Below are positions 16,097-24,813 of a stretch of 59,935 nt of DNA, piece after piece (positions within the stretch are counted from its first letter, which is position 1; every line of letters begins with the position of its first letter). This stretch comes from JBFHRE01 sp041746105 (lineage in GTDB: Bacteria; Actinomycetota; Acidimicrobiia; Spongiisociales; ZC4RG35): NCBI GenBank assembly GCA_041746105.1, contig JBGTHP010000035.1, forward strand, positions 1 through 59,935, in the 5' to 3' direction. The position numbers and the translations under genes were made by a program. Below the pieces are notes generated by a model that did no database searches, was not told the origin of the DNA, and saw only the letters and a program-made list of their open reading frames with translations.

Positions 16097-16131
16097 CCAT
16101 CGACGACCGCACCAGGCCCTCTGCTCGTGAG

Positions 16132-16536
16132 GTGTCGTTCGCCCATCCCAGTGAACGCCAATTTGCCCTCCTTCTGGACTTCTATGGCGTGGTCTGGGAC
16201 TACGAACCACGTTCGTTTCCCATAATCCGGGACAAAGACGGAGAACCCACCCAGTTCTTCACCCCAGACTTCTACCTCCTTGAAGAGGACGCCTACATCG
16301 AGATCACGACGATGAATCAGAAGCTCGTGACCAAGAAAAACGCCAAAGTGAGACGGTTGCGAGAGCTGTACCCAGAAGTCAACTGCAAGGTTCTGTATCA
16401 ACGCGACTATTTGCATCTCGTCGTCAAATACGGTCTCGAAGAGCCGGACCACCTCGACTCGCCGATTCCGACGCGGATACCGGGACCTCCCCAGGTCACC
16501 CAGCTAGGGGCTCGAGGCGACGCCTTGGGGGCCTGA
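16132..16536 (+). CDS. Small protein with a PD-(D/E)xK-like core, function unknown
   Basis: 134 aa, GTG start with no strong ribosome site. 'HPSERQFALLLDFYGVVWDYEP' has the E…helix seen at the front of restriction-endonuclease-like folds, and 'FFTPDFYLLEEDAYIEITTMNQ' resembles the P-D-x(n)-E-x-x catalytic hairpin, with Thr at the usual Lys position and a Lys-rich helix following ('KLVTKKNAKVRRLRELYP'). 'NCKVLYQRDY' ends the fold. Related small proteins occur near or fused to phosphoribosyltransferases in my recollection. Whether it cuts nucleic acid is unknown. It sits between merR and gcvT with two bases to the next gene. Confidence 0.75.
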   Translation: MSFAHPSERQFALLLDFYGVVWDYEPRSFPIIRDKDGEPTQFFTPDFYLLEEDAYIEITTMNQKLVTKKNAKVRRLRELYPEVNCKVLYQRDYLHLVVKYGLEEPDHLDSPIPTRIPGPPQVTQLGARGDALGA

Positions 16537-16538
16537 CT

Positions 16539-17561
16539 GTGCGCACCGCCCTCTACGACGCCCACAACGCCCGACAAGCCCGATTCGTCGACTTCGGCGG
16601 CTGGGAGATGCCAGTCCAGTACCGCTCGGTGCTGGCCGAACACGAGACCGTCCGCACCACGGCGGGTTGGTTCGATGTTTCCCACCTCGGCAGGTGTCTG
16701 GTTTCTGGTGAAGCGGCCGTTGCGACCCTCCAGAACGCTTTTAGCAATGACGTCACCGCGATCGGTCCGTACCGCACCCAATACACCATGGCGCTCAACA
16801 CCGACGGCGGGATCATCGACGACATCATCATCTGGCGCCGCGAGAGTGATTTCGTCGTCCTCCCCAACGCAGGAAACCACGAACGTGTCATGGGGCTGTT
16901 GGCGAGCGCCGCAGTCGAGGATTGGCGTCCCGCCACGTGCACCATCGCCGTCCAAGGGCCAGATGCCCCGTCGATAATGGATAATGTGATCGGAGTCAAG
17001 CCCCGTCGTTCCCACGTCGCGACCGCCGTGTTTTCCGGATCGGAAGTGCTTGTCGGAGGCAGTGGTTACACCGGCGAAGCCGGCGGCGAGATCGTGATCG
17101 AGGCCGGCTCGGCCGAGGCCCTGGTGAGAGCATTGGAGGAGGCGGGCGCGGTCGCTTGTGGGCTCGGAGCAAGAGACACGTTGAGGCTGGAAGCGGGTCT
17201 ACCACTGTGGGGCCAGGACATCGATGAGTCGACCACCCCTTACGAGGCCGGCCTCGGTTTTGCGGTGGACCTAGGGCACGAGTTCACCGGACGGTCGGCC
17301 CTGAGCAAGGTCCCGCCGGAGTTGCCGGCCAAACGGCTGATTGCGTTCACCCTTGCTGGTCGCCAGATCCCTCGCCACGGTTATGCACTTCGCAGTGGCG
17401 ACGCTATCGGTTGGGTGACCAGCGGCAATTTTTCACCCACGCTGCAGCATGGGATCGGGCTTGGTTACATGCCAGGTCCCGCGCCCACCTCGGTCGAGGT
17501 CGAAATCCGAGGCGAGTGGCGACCCGCCGAGGTGACGACCTTGCCTTTCTACCGTCGGTGA
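16539..17561 (+). CDS. gcvT: Aminomethyltransferase (glycine cleavage T protein)
   Basis: 340 aa, GTG start. 'FVDFGGWEMPVQYRSVLAEHETVRTTAGWFDVSHLG' is the classical start; 'TLQNAFSNDVTAI…QYTMALNTDGGIIDDIIIWRR' holds the catalytic-region Asp; 'GGSGYTGEAGGEIVI', 'ACGLGARDTLRLEAGLPLWGQDIDESTTPYEAGLGFAVDL' and 'GWVTSGNFSPTL…IGLGYMP' complete the fold. It transfers the methylene from GcvH-bound aminomethyl lipoamide to tetrahydrofolate and releases ammonia. gcvH lies 5.4 kb upstream in the same direction. Slightly shorter than the E. coli protein (about 364 aa). Confidence 0.95.
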   Translation: MRTALYDAHNARQARFVDFGGWEMPVQYRSVLAEHETVRTTAGWFDVSHLGRCLVSGEAAVATLQNAFSNDVTAIGPYRTQYTMALNTDGGIIDDIIIWRRESDFVVLPNAGNHERVMGLLASAAVEDWRPATCTIAVQGPDAPSIMDNVIGVKPRRSHVATAVFSGSEVLVGGSGYTGEAGGEIVIEAGSAEALVRALEEAGAVACGLGARDTLRLEAGLPLWGQDIDESTTPYEAGLGFAVDLGHEFTGRSALSKVPPELPAKRLIAFTLAGRQIPRHGYALRSGDAIGWVTSGNFSPTLQHGIGLGYMPGPAPTSVEVEIRGEWRPAEVTTLPFYRR

Positions 17562-18193
17562 TCTCGCACTCGGTGAAATACCTGGTTGCGCCAGGCACTC
17601 GACGCGAGTTTGTTGGCACTCTCGACCCGGCCGAAATCGAATGGGCGCCGGCGCCTGGTGGCCTCGCATACTGGGGCGCGATCAAACCAGAGCAAACCGC
17701 GGTCATCTCGATTCCGAGCCGAGTTGGGTTTTTGGAGACTGCGCCACGAAACAACCCGGTGGTGGCCGACGTTGCACCACTCGCTCTGGATCTGATCGAG
17801 GGTGGAAACTCCAGTCTGGTTCTCGTCGATGGAGTCGCTACCCGCGGCCCCTTTCGTGCCCGTCCGGGACCAGAGTTGATCGCTTGGTTCCAGGCGACCG
17901 ACTATGTGAGACGCCGCATTGCGGGTCTGAAGTCGGTGACCGTGATCCAATCGACAACTCTGCTCGGGACCGTGGCTTTCCTCGGATCGTCTCTTGCGCC
18001 CATCGATCCTCCGATTCCGGGACTTCCTGGCCTCAGCGCAATGGACGTCCCGCCTCAACCCCAAAGAAAACTCCTCGACCCGATCGTCACCCTCGTCGCA
18101 GGCGTCGGCCAGGGTGACGGTGAAATACCAACCAGCCGGGGAGGGGAGATCCCCAAGCGGCGGATACGCGTCGATTCTGTGTGGATACCATGA
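17558..18193 (+). CDS. Conserved-looking protein of unknown function
   Basis: 211 aa. The GTG at 17558 overlaps the gcvT stop (GTGA), which decides the start and implies coupling. 'EWAPAPGGLAYWGAIKPEQTAVISIPSRVGFLETAPRNNPVVADVAPLALDLIEGGNSSLVLVDGVATRGPF' region (quoted in part: AVISIPSRVGF, VVADVAPLALDLIEGG, SSLVLVDGVATRG) looks like an α/β fold; the last 70 residues are Pro/Gly rich and low in order. I recognise no family. The context suggests only co-translation with the T protein. Confidence 0.65.
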   Translation: MISHSVKYLVAPGTRREFVGTLDPAEIEWAPAPGGLAYWGAIKPEQTAVISIPSRVGFLETAPRNNPVVADVAPLALDLIEGGNSSLVLVDGVATRGPFRARPGPELIAWFQATDYVRRRIAGLKSVTVIQSTTLLGTVAFLGSSLAPIDPPIPGLPGLSAMDVPPQPQRKLLDPIVTLVAGVGQGDGEIPTSRGGEIPKRRIRVDSVWIP

Positions 18194-18212
18194 CCACCTC
18201 GAAAGGAGCCAT

Positions 18213-19016
18213 GTGACCCCCTCCATCGCCACTCCCGGCCTCACATCTGCCGGCGTTCCGCAATTGGTTCGTACCTGGAAGCCAGAAGGTGATCCATGGG
18301 CAAATGTATTGATCGTCCATGGACTGGGCGAGCACTCCGGACGTTACGAACGGACTGGTGGTCTGATGGCGGAGGCCGGCCTCGCCGTCACCTCCTTCGA
18401 CCTCGTGGGGTTTGGGGCATCGGGAGGAAAACGTGGTCACATCGACACTTGGACCACCTATCTCGACCAGGTTCAAGGACACCTCGAGAGTCAGGCCCGG
18501 CCTTTGGTCCTTTTCGGACACTCGATGGGCGGGGCGATCGCCCTCGAGTATGCATTGAGCGAAAGACCGCAGGCCGACCTGCTGGTTCTCAGTGCGCCGG
18601 CCCTTGGCGGGGGAGCGGCATGGCAACGCAAGCTCGCACCCATCGCCGCCAAAGCCCTGCCCGGTCTCGCGGTACCCAACGCCCTCAAGGGCGAGCAACT
18701 GAGTCGCGACCCGGCGGTTGGGGAAGCATATTTCGCCGATCCACTGGTCCTCGTGAAGAGCACCACTCGCCTCGGCGCCGAGTTGTTTGCATCGATGGAC
18801 CGCTCCACCGCCGCCCTCCACAGCCTCAGCCTGCGAACCCTGGTCCTGCACGGTGGTCTCGACACGATCGTCCCACCGACCTCGACGGTGGCGCTCGAGG
18901 CCGTGGCCGAGCGCCGGCTACTTCCCAAATTGCGCCACGAGATCCTCAACGAACCAGAGGGCCCTGAGGTCGTCGCCCAGATTGTGGCGTGGATCAAAGA
19001 GAATGTGAGCGGATAG
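18213..19016 (+). CDS. Alpha/beta hydrolase, monoacylglycerol lipase-like
   Basis: 267 aa from the GTG at 18213 (AAAGGAG just upstream). 'VLIVHGLGEHSGRYERT' gives the oxyanion region (HGLGEHS is typical of monoacylglycerol lipases), 'LFGHSMGGAIALEYAL' the nucleophile Ser in GHSMG, 'TLVLHGGLDTIVPP' the acid Asp, and 'KLRHEILNEPE' the His. 'DLVGFGASGGKRGHIDTW' is also family-specific. It should hydrolyse monoacylglycerols or related esters in the cytosol or at the membrane. Confidence 0.9.
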   Translation: MTPSIATPGLTSAGVPQLVRTWKPEGDPWANVLIVHGLGEHSGRYERTGGLMAEAGLAVTSFDLVGFGASGGKRGHIDTWTTYLDQVQGHLESQARPLVLFGHSMGGAIALEYALSERPQADLLVLSAPALGGGAAWQRKLAPIAAKALPGLAVPNALKGEQLSRDPAVGEAYFADPLVLVKSTTRLGAELFASMDRSTAALHSLSLRTLVLHGGLDTIVPPTSTVALEAVAERRLLPKLRHEILNEPEGPEVVAQIVAWIKENVSG

Positions 19017-19106
19017 CTCGGGAGTCCAGCGCACAGTCGAATAGTTGTCTGCTGGGGGAATGAGCAGCGGGTTTTTGATACGATTGCGCCAGGGAGGCCG
19101 GAATCG

Positions 19107-19580
19107 ATGGCGGAGATGACGCGGAAAGCATTCGTGCTCGGCCCTGGCGAGGGGCGCTCGATCGACCTAGGCAACTTTGCGATGGCCGTCAAGGCGACAA
19201 CTGACGACACCAGCGGGGCGTTTTCGCTGTTGGAAGCCGCCGAGCCGGCAGGTTTTGGGCCGCCGATGCACATTCACCACAACGCAGACGAAGCGTTCTA
19301 CGTCCTCGAGGGCGAGTACAACATCTTCATCGAAGACAGCGAGAGTCTCTGCCCGGCTGGTTCATTCATATATGTCCCCGCTGGGATCCGTCACGGGTTC
19401 CGAGTCGGTCGGGTTCCGAGCCGAAAACTCAACCTATACGCACCGGCCACGATGGTCGGCTACTTCGACGACCTGAGCGCTGCGATCATTTCGGGCGATG
19501 CGAATCCTGAGCGGCTCGACGAAATCGCGAGTATGCACGGGATGGAAGTCGTAGGACCGGTACCAGAAGGCTACGTCTAG
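19107..19580 (+). CDS. Cupin-domain protein
   Basis: 157 aa, ATG with GGGAGG about 13 bases upstream. The cupin motifs are 'GPPMHIHHNADEAFYVLEGEYNIFI' (H-x-H…E metal ligands) and 'PAGSFIYVPAGIRHGFR' (second His). A short helical tail follows. Small single-domain cupins of this kind bind a metal and may be enzymes or ligand binders; the substrate cannot be told. The next 270 bases carry no convincing gene. Confidence 0.85.
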   Translation: MAEMTRKAFVLGPGEGRSIDLGNFAMAVKATTDDTSGAFSLLEAAEPAGFGPPMHIHHNADEAFYVLEGEYNIFIEDSESLCPAGSFIYVPAGIRHGFRVGRVPSRKLNLYAPATMVGYFDDLSAAIISGDANPERLDEIASMHGMEVVGPVPEGYV

Positions 19581-19849
19581 GAGCCGGTCACATTGGGATG
19601 ATCGTCTCGAAACCGCACGCTGGAAAACGGGTCTTCGGGTCTGCCAGACGGATCGGCCACGTTGCGGAGACACCTCTAGACGGGGCATCGATTGTTGAAG
19701 GTCCGGTCAATATTTGCAGTTTCCGTCGTCGGGGAAGGCGCTACCTGGGCGTGCGATTGAGAAAAGCTCCAGCGCCCGAACAGCCGCCCCGACATTGAAG
19801 GTCAGTCGAACATCCAGGTGTTCTTGTGGCAGGCGGCTAGCGCTCGGAC

Positions 19850-20845
19850 TCAGAGACCGACGCGCGCCCGAATCTCGGCCCTTCTAGACGAGTCCACAAA
19901 GGTGGCCTCGATCGCATTTTTGGTCATCTGATCGACGTCTGGCGGGCTCAGGCCGATCTCCTCGATCACCAGACGGGCCTCTTCCTGCATCGAGGTAGCG
20001 GACATCAATCGGTTGTCTGTATTGAGCGTCACGTTGAAGCCTGCACGGTGCAGGAGACCGATCGGATGCTCGGAGACGCGCCATGATTTGGTGGCCAGGT
20101 TCGACGACGGACAAATCTCGAGCGGGATTCGATTTTCGCGAACGTGCGAGGCCACAGGGCCCAGATCCACAATCACATCGTCAACAACCCGACAATCTTC
20201 GATGATCTCGACCCCGTGCCCCAATCGTTCTGTCCCGCACTCGAACACTGCCTGGCGGATGCTTTCGACCCCTGCGGCCTCGCCTGCGTGCAAGGTTATG
20301 TGAACGCCGCCCTCTCGGGCCGTGTTGATCGCGTCGAGATGTTCGTCGGGGGGAAAACCGGCCTCTGGCCCCGCGAGATCGAATCCCACCACACCGGAGT
20401 CGCAATACCGAACCGCCAGGTCGGCGACGAGCCGGGAACCTGGCAAATGCCTGAGTGCACACAATATGAGACCGGACGTGACGCCGGTTGCCTGCTCACC
20501 CCGGGCCAACCCTGCGAGGACGGCCTCGACCACATCTGTCGGCGCCAGAGACGTCAGCAACGGCCCGAACCGTATCTCGGCGTGCACGACGCCGGCGGCG
20601 GCATGATCCTCGATTGCCTCGAAGGCAACACGTTCAAGATGTTCCGCCGTCGACATGGCCGCCAATGTGTATCGGAACGACTCGAGATAACGCTCGAGTG
20701 AATGTGAATCATGCTGATCGAACCACTCGGCCAGCGCCCGAGCGCCTTCGGCCGGCAGCTCGATATTCGACTGGTCGATCACCGTTTGCGGACGGAGTCC
20801 GCCATCGAGGTGATCGTGGAGCACGACAAACCGCTGTCTGGTCAT
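19850..20845 (-). CDS. add: Adenosine deaminase
   Basis: 331 aa from the ATG at 20843–20845, just before 'RQRFVVLHDHLDGGLRP' which carries the H-x-H metal ligands. Further landmarks are 'AAGVVHAEIRFGP', 'VVGFDLAGPEAGFPP', 'HITLHAGEAAGVESI' (His ligand and catalytic Glu), 'RLGHGVEI' and 'NLNTDNRLMS'-like 'VTLNTDNRLMSAT' (Asp pair region). It converts adenosine and deoxyadenosine to the inosine forms and so feeds the Hpt salvage route. It is divergent from yqgE; the 39 bases between hold both start regions. Confidence 0.95.
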   Translation of the reverse strand: MTRQRFVVLHDHLDGGLRPQTVIDQSNIELPAEGARALAEWFDQHDSHSLERYLESFRYTLAAMSTAEHLERVAFEAIEDHAAAGVVHAEIRFGPLLTSLAPTDVVEAVLAGLARGEQATGVTSGLILCALRHLPGSRLVADLAVRYCDSGVVGFDLAGPEAGFPPDEHLDAINTAREGGVHITLHAGEAAGVESIRQAVFECGTERLGHGVEIIEDCRVVDDVIVDLGPVASHVRENRIPLEICPSSNLATKSWRVSEHPIGLLHRAGFNVTLNTDNRLMSATSMQEEARLVIEEIGLSPPDVDQMTKNAIEATFVDSSRRAEIRARVGL

Positions 20846-20884
20846 CGGCACGCACGGTATCGCATATGCCAGGATTAGGAGATC

Positions 20885-21409
20885 ATGATGGGACTGTCCG
20901 GACAATTCCTGGTGGCAACACCTCTGCTACTGGACCCGAACTTCGTCCGTTCCGTGGTGGTCATTCTCGATCACGACGAGGACGGAGCATTCGGGGTCGT
21001 TGTCAATCGGCCGAGCGATGCGCTCGTCGACGATCTGTTGCCCGCATGGAGAGGGCACCTCGTCCCACCCCAGGTGGTGTTCGTCGGAGGGCCGGTCTCG
21101 CCGGAGACCGGAATCGGCCTGGCGCTGGCAGAGGATGGATCAGAGCGGGGAATGTCGGGTCTGGCGGTTGTGGATGTCGCCGCCGGTCCGGCGGACGAGA
21201 GGCCGGTGAGGGTTTTCTCCGGCTATTCAGGGTGGGGACCCGGCCAGCTGGAGAGCGAGTTGAACGAGTCGGCGTGGCTGGTGGCGCCGGCGAGTCCCGA
21301 TCTCATCTTCGAAGAACGACCCGATCTGATCTGGGGACGATTGATCCGCAGCCTCGATCCCGGTTTGCGGATCTATGCCACCTTCCCGACGGATGCCGAT
21401 CTCAACTAG
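20885..21409 (+). CDS. YqgE/AlgH-family protein
   Basis: 174 aa, ATG with TAGGAG before it. 'GLSGQFLVATPLLLDPNFVRSVVVILDHDEDGAFGVVVNRPS' parts, 'VFVGGPVSPETGIGLAL', 'RVFSGYSGWGPGQLESELNESAWLVAPA' are the conserved blocks of UPF0301. The molecular function is not known. It ends convergent with rnhB, sharing four bases. Confidence 0.93.
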   Translation: MMGLSGQFLVATPLLLDPNFVRSVVVILDHDEDGAFGVVVNRPSDALVDDLLPAWRGHLVPPQVVFVGGPVSPETGIGLALAEDGSERGMSGLAVVDVAAGPADERPVRVFSGYSGWGPGQLESELNESAWLVAPASPDLIFEERPDLIWGRLIRSLDPGLRIYATFPTDADLN

Positions 21410-22110
21410 AACGAGTCGCGATCGAACAACTGCGCCTGTTCGCCCGCCTTGAGCGTTCGAGTCAACCCATTCCAGATCAACCCGTCCATGAAGGCCCACG
21501 TCCTTCTGTGAACTGTGGACGGGCCCCAAGCCTGAAGCGCCGCCTTGTGAACCGGGCACGGGTAACCCTTGTTGTACTCGAAGTTGTAGTTCGGATGATC
21601 AAGCGCCATCTCACGCAGGATTCGGTCGCGGCTCACCTTGGCGAGGATCGACGCGGCCGCGATCGACATGGACAACCGATCCCCGCCCACCACCATTTTG
21701 GCGGGATGAGACGTCACAAAGTTCCAGTTGCCGTCCACCAGAGCATGATCGACGTTCACCCCCAGGCTCTCGATTGCACGTGAGGTGGCCAGCTTCTGGG
21801 CGGCCGACATACCGAGATCGTCGCACTCGGCGGCAGATGCATGACCCACAGCCCAGGTATCGCACCATTCTGCAATTCGCTCGAAAATTCGCTCCCTTTC
21901 GTCAGGAGTGAGTTGTTTCGAGTCACGCACCTTGTAGATACGCCGGTCGGACGGTGCAACCACCGCCCCGACCGAAATCGGCCCCGCCCATGCTCCTCGA
22001 CCGACCTCATCAACGCCCACAACAACCTTGTGACCGGCATCCCACAGCGACCTCTCCAGGGTCAACCCGGGGGAGTGCCTCCTGAGGGACGGTCGCAACC
22101 GTGTCGTCAT
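21406..22110 (-). CDS. rnhB: Ribonuclease HII
   Basis: 234 aa from the ATG at 22108–22110, which overlaps the stop of the GH13 gene (ATGA). 'VVVGVDEVGRGAWAGPISVGAVV' holds the D-E pair, 'RDSKQLTPDERERIFERI' the conserved loop, 'HALVDGNWNF' and 'SMSIAAASILAKVSRDRIL' the remaining acidic and Lys sites. It removes RNA from RNA–DNA hybrids and single ribonucleotides from DNA. It is the last gene of a coupled minus-strand series whose other members are carbohydrate and ester enzymes. Confidence 0.96.
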   Translation of the reverse strand: MTTRLRPSLRRHSPGLTLERSLWDAGHKVVVGVDEVGRGAWAGPISVGAVVAPSDRRIYKVRDSKQLTPDERERIFERIAEWCDTWAVGHASAAECDDLGMSAAQKLATSRAIESLGVNVDHALVDGNWNFVTSHPAKMVVGGDRLSMSIAAASILAKVSRDRILREMALDHPNYNFEYNKGYPCPVHKAALQAWGPSTVHRRTWAFMDGLIWNGLTRTLKAGEQAQLFDRDSF

Positions 22111-24059
22111 GTGCGAACCATAGAGGTCGCTTCGGCTCCGTCCGCGTCTCCCGCGATGACAAGGACCTGATAGGGAGTGAGCCGGCACAACCCGGCGCCG
22201 ATTGTACGCCCCGACCACAGGTCGAGACCCCGGCTCTCGACCACTCCTGTCGCATCGCGGTCGGACATGTTCACGACGATCTCCAGGCGGTGCTCGGAAT
22301 CACCTCTCACGTATCCGATCACGGCCACGTCGGTTTGATCGGTGACTTTCACGCCGGCACGGGCCAGGGCCGGAAGCCCTGTCCGCATTTGCATCAGGCG
22401 CCTGACTCCCGACAGCAGCCGTGACTGACCCTCCGTCCCAGCCTCGAGACGGCTGAGCATGGCCCAATCAAAGAATGGCCGGTGAAGCCACCGGTTGTCA
22501 TCTGCCTCATCAATTCGCTCGACATAGGATCGATCATTGAGAAGGCCCAGGGCGTCGCCGAGATAGAGCAACGGAATCCCCGACGAGGTGGCCATCAACG
22601 TGTGCATGGCCAGGATACGGTCCACTGCCATGTCGATCGCGGCCAGTTCCTGGGACTCAGCGGCGTCCTCGAGCCCGGCAAGGGATGCCAGCGTCCCGGA
22701 AACGCGGCAGTCGCCAGTGACCGGGTTCTGTTGGAATCGGAGCCCTCGCCCAAACGATCCGGGAAACTCACCGACGTAGAAATCGGTCAGGAAACGGCGG
22801 TGAGCTTGCGGGTCGATCCCGAGTGCCTCTGCATCCTCGTCGGCAAAACCCCAGCCGATATCGTCGTGGCTTCTCAGGTAGGTCAACCACTGGCAGCCCT
22901 CGGCCAACACCTGGCGATGTTCAAGGGACATCCGCAGCAATCTCGTGTCTCGCGTTGCAACCGCATCCCAGATCGTCGACATGACCACCGGGTTGTAGCC
23001 GAGCCTGCATTCGTCAGCCCTGACGAACCGGCTCACATCATCTGGGTGGACGATCGCCTCGGACAGCAACTCAACGGATGGGGCGGCCAGCTCAACCAGC
23101 AGGTCGAGAATCTGCAAGACGATATGGGCCTCTTCCAGGTTCTCGCACGATGACCCCAGCTTCTTCCAGAGGAACGGGGTTGCGTCCATCCGTACAACCG
23201 ATACCCCGAGATTCACCACGAACAACAACTCCCGGGCCATCTCGACCAGCACGTCAGGATTGCGGTAGTCGAGATCCCATTGGTAGCCGTAAAAGGTGGT
23301 CCAAACCCACATCCCGCCATCAGGACCGGCCACGTCCGGCCGCCAGGTAAAAGCATCCCCGCCTCGGTCGGGAAAGATAGATCGAAGATGTGGCAGAAAC
23401 TCCTCAGGTTGTGTGCGGTCGGGGAACATCAAGAAAAACGCCCTGAATCGTTCGTCCCCCTTTTTTGCCGCCTCTGCCCAAAAGTGATTTTCAGCCGTGT
23501 GGTTTGCAACAAAGTCCAAAACGACCTGGATCCCTTCATCTCGCAATCGGGCGATCGCTTCCCGAAGTTCGACAGTGGTGCCGAGCGGTGGATGCATGTC
23601 GCGGTAACTCGCAACCGCATATCCGCCGTCACCGCCGCCCTCGGGGCGTTCGAACGGTGGCATCAGGTGGAGGTGAGTCACTCCAAGCGAACGGAGGTGC
23701 TCCGCCGTCTCTGGCAAGTCGGCGAACCGCCCGCACAGCCTGTCCGTGTAGGCCATGGCCCAAACCGTCGCGGGGTCATTGAGCCAGTCAAGGGATGCCT
23801 CTGCATCGAGTCTTCTCAGGGTTTTGTCACGCCTGAGAAAGGCGTCTGCCGCGACCTCGATCACCCCTTCCAGCCACCAGGCGAAATCCCATCGCCATCC
23901 ATAGAGGTCGTGCATCTTCTCGAGCAACGGGGACATCCTGGATTCGAGTCGTTCCTCGAAGGTCCGCAAACGTTTCGTCTTGTTTGGGTGACGTTCGCCG
24001 ACCCGCGCCATGATCCGCTCGGCCACGACGGGGGCGGCCTCGGATTGCCAGTCGGTCAT
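22107..24059 (-). CDS. GH13 alpha-glucosidase/transferase, amylosucrase-like
   Basis: 650 aa. An N-terminal helical part (residues 1–90, 'RLESRMSPLLEKMHDLYGWRWDF') precedes the (β/α)8 barrel, as in amylosucrases (GH13_4). Barrel motifs are 'LHLMPPFERPEGGGDGGYAVASYRDMHPPLGT', 'VVLDFVANHTAENHFW', 'VVRMDATPFLW' (nucleophile Asp), 'LLSEAIVHPD' (acid Glu) and 'LRSHDDIGW' (His-Asp). Amylosucrase uses sucrose to build α-1,4-glucan; sucrose hydrolases share the same signature. It lies downstream of two esterases and an ATP-grasp enzyme and is coupled to rnhB. Confidence 0.88.
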   Translation of the reverse strand: MTDWQSEAAPVVAERIMARVGERHPNKTKRLRTFEERLESRMSPLLEKMHDLYGWRWDFAWWLEGVIEVAADAFLRRDKTLRRLDAEASLDWLNDPATVWAMAYTDRLCGRFADLPETAEHLRSLGVTHLHLMPPFERPEGGGDGGYAVASYRDMHPPLGTTVELREAIARLRDEGIQVVLDFVANHTAENHFWAEAAKKGDERFRAFFLMFPDRTQPEEFLPHLRSIFPDRGGDAFTWRPDVAGPDGGMWVWTTFYGYQWDLDYRNPDVLVEMARELLFVVNLGVSVVRMDATPFLWKKLGSSCENLEEAHIVLQILDLLVELAAPSVELLSEAIVHPDDVSRFVRADECRLGYNPVVMSTIWDAVATRDTRLLRMSLEHRQVLAEGCQWLTYLRSHDDIGWGFADEDAEALGIDPQAHRRFLTDFYVGEFPGSFGRGLRFQQNPVTGDCRVSGTLASLAGLEDAAESQELAAIDMAVDRILAMHTLMATSSGIPLLYLGDALGLLNDRSYVERIDEADDNRWLHRPFFDWAMLSRLEAGTEGQSRLLSGVRRLMQMRTGLPALARAGVKVTDQTDVAVIGYVRGDSEHRLEIVVNMSDRDATGVVESRGLDLWSGRTIGAGLCRLTPYQVLVIAGDADGAEATSMVRT

Positions 24060-24090
24060 GGAAGCCACCGTAACGACAAGAACCGAGAGA

Positions 24091-24813
24091 TCAGGTCAGC
24101 TCGCTCAGATAGACCGGAAGCATCGCCCGCCAAGTCGGCCAGTCGTGTTCCCATCCGTCCCACTCGTCGACCCGATTCGGGATCCCTTTGTCTCCGAGAA
24201 CGGCCGCCATATTCCAAGACTCTCCCGGGTTCTCATACGCACCGGTACCAGTCGCCAAGATGATGTTGCGAGCTCGCAACGAGTTCAGCTGCCAACTCTC
24301 CTCCAGGCCCGGCAGATAGTGAAGCGGCGACGAAAAGTAGAAAGCGTCGCTCCACTGACCCGACAGCCAGGAGGAGAGGTCGTAGGTGCCGGACATGCCG
24401 ATCGCCGCCCGAAAGATGTCCGGGTAGCGACAAATCGAAGAAATGGCGTTGAATCCTCCGATCGAGGAGCCAGCCGCGATGACTTCGGCATGTTGGTCGG
24501 AGACGTCGGCCCGAATCGCCGGAATCACCTCCCACCTGACCGATTCTGCGAACGCGCCTTGGAGCCAGGAGGCATGGAGAGGATCCCGCTTTTCCAGCCA
24601 TGCCCGGCCCGCCAGCGAGTCAACCGAATAGAGCTTGATACGGCCGGCGGCCAGAAGTGGCGAGACGGAGTCGACGAGGCCCATCCGCTCGATCTCTTCA
24701 GCATCACCGCCTGCGGTCGGGTATACAAGAACCGGGGTCCCGAACGCACCCCACCGAACCAGGCGAACCGTTTCATGAACCCGGTCCGATTGCCAGGCCT
24801 CGATCGTCTTCAT
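24091..24813 (-). CDS. Esterase-like alpha/beta hydrolase
   Basis: 240 aa. 'GTPVLVYPTAGGDAEEIERMGLVD' is the front strand, 'EVIAAGSSIGGFNAISSICRYPDIF' the nucleophile elbow (G-S-S-I-G), 'RAAIGMSGTYDL' follows, and 'WDGWEHDWPTWRAMLP' supplies the His. This is the esterase-D/Fes-like family (cytosolic, no signal peptide). Its ATG overlaps the ATP-grasp stop by four bases, so the two are co-translated. The substrate is unknown. Confidence 0.82.
   Translation of the reverse strand: MKTIEAWQSDRVHETVRLVRWGAFGTPVLVYPTAGGDAEEIERMGLVDSVSPLLAAGRIKLYSVDSLAGRAWLEKRDPLHASWLQGAFAESVRWEVIPAIRADVSDQHAEVIAAGSSIGGFNAISSICRYPDIFRAAIGMSGTYDLSSWLSGQWSDAFYFSSPLHYLPGLEESWQLNSLRARNIILATGTGAYENPGESWNMAAVLGDKGIPNRVDEWDGWEHDWPTWRAMLPVYLSELT

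Noticed and set aside
19598..19798. 66-aa frame after the cupin gene
   Set aside because: Arg/Pro-rich, no ribosome site, no family-like features; the 19581–19849 gap looks non-coding.
20488..21783. 431-aa plus-strand frame across adenosine deaminase and yqgE
   Set aside because: Overlaps two well-supported genes in other frames and has Arg-rich low-information sequence.
22482..24263. Plus-strand frames opposite the GH13 gene
   Set aside because: Shadow of a gene with complete GH13 motifs.
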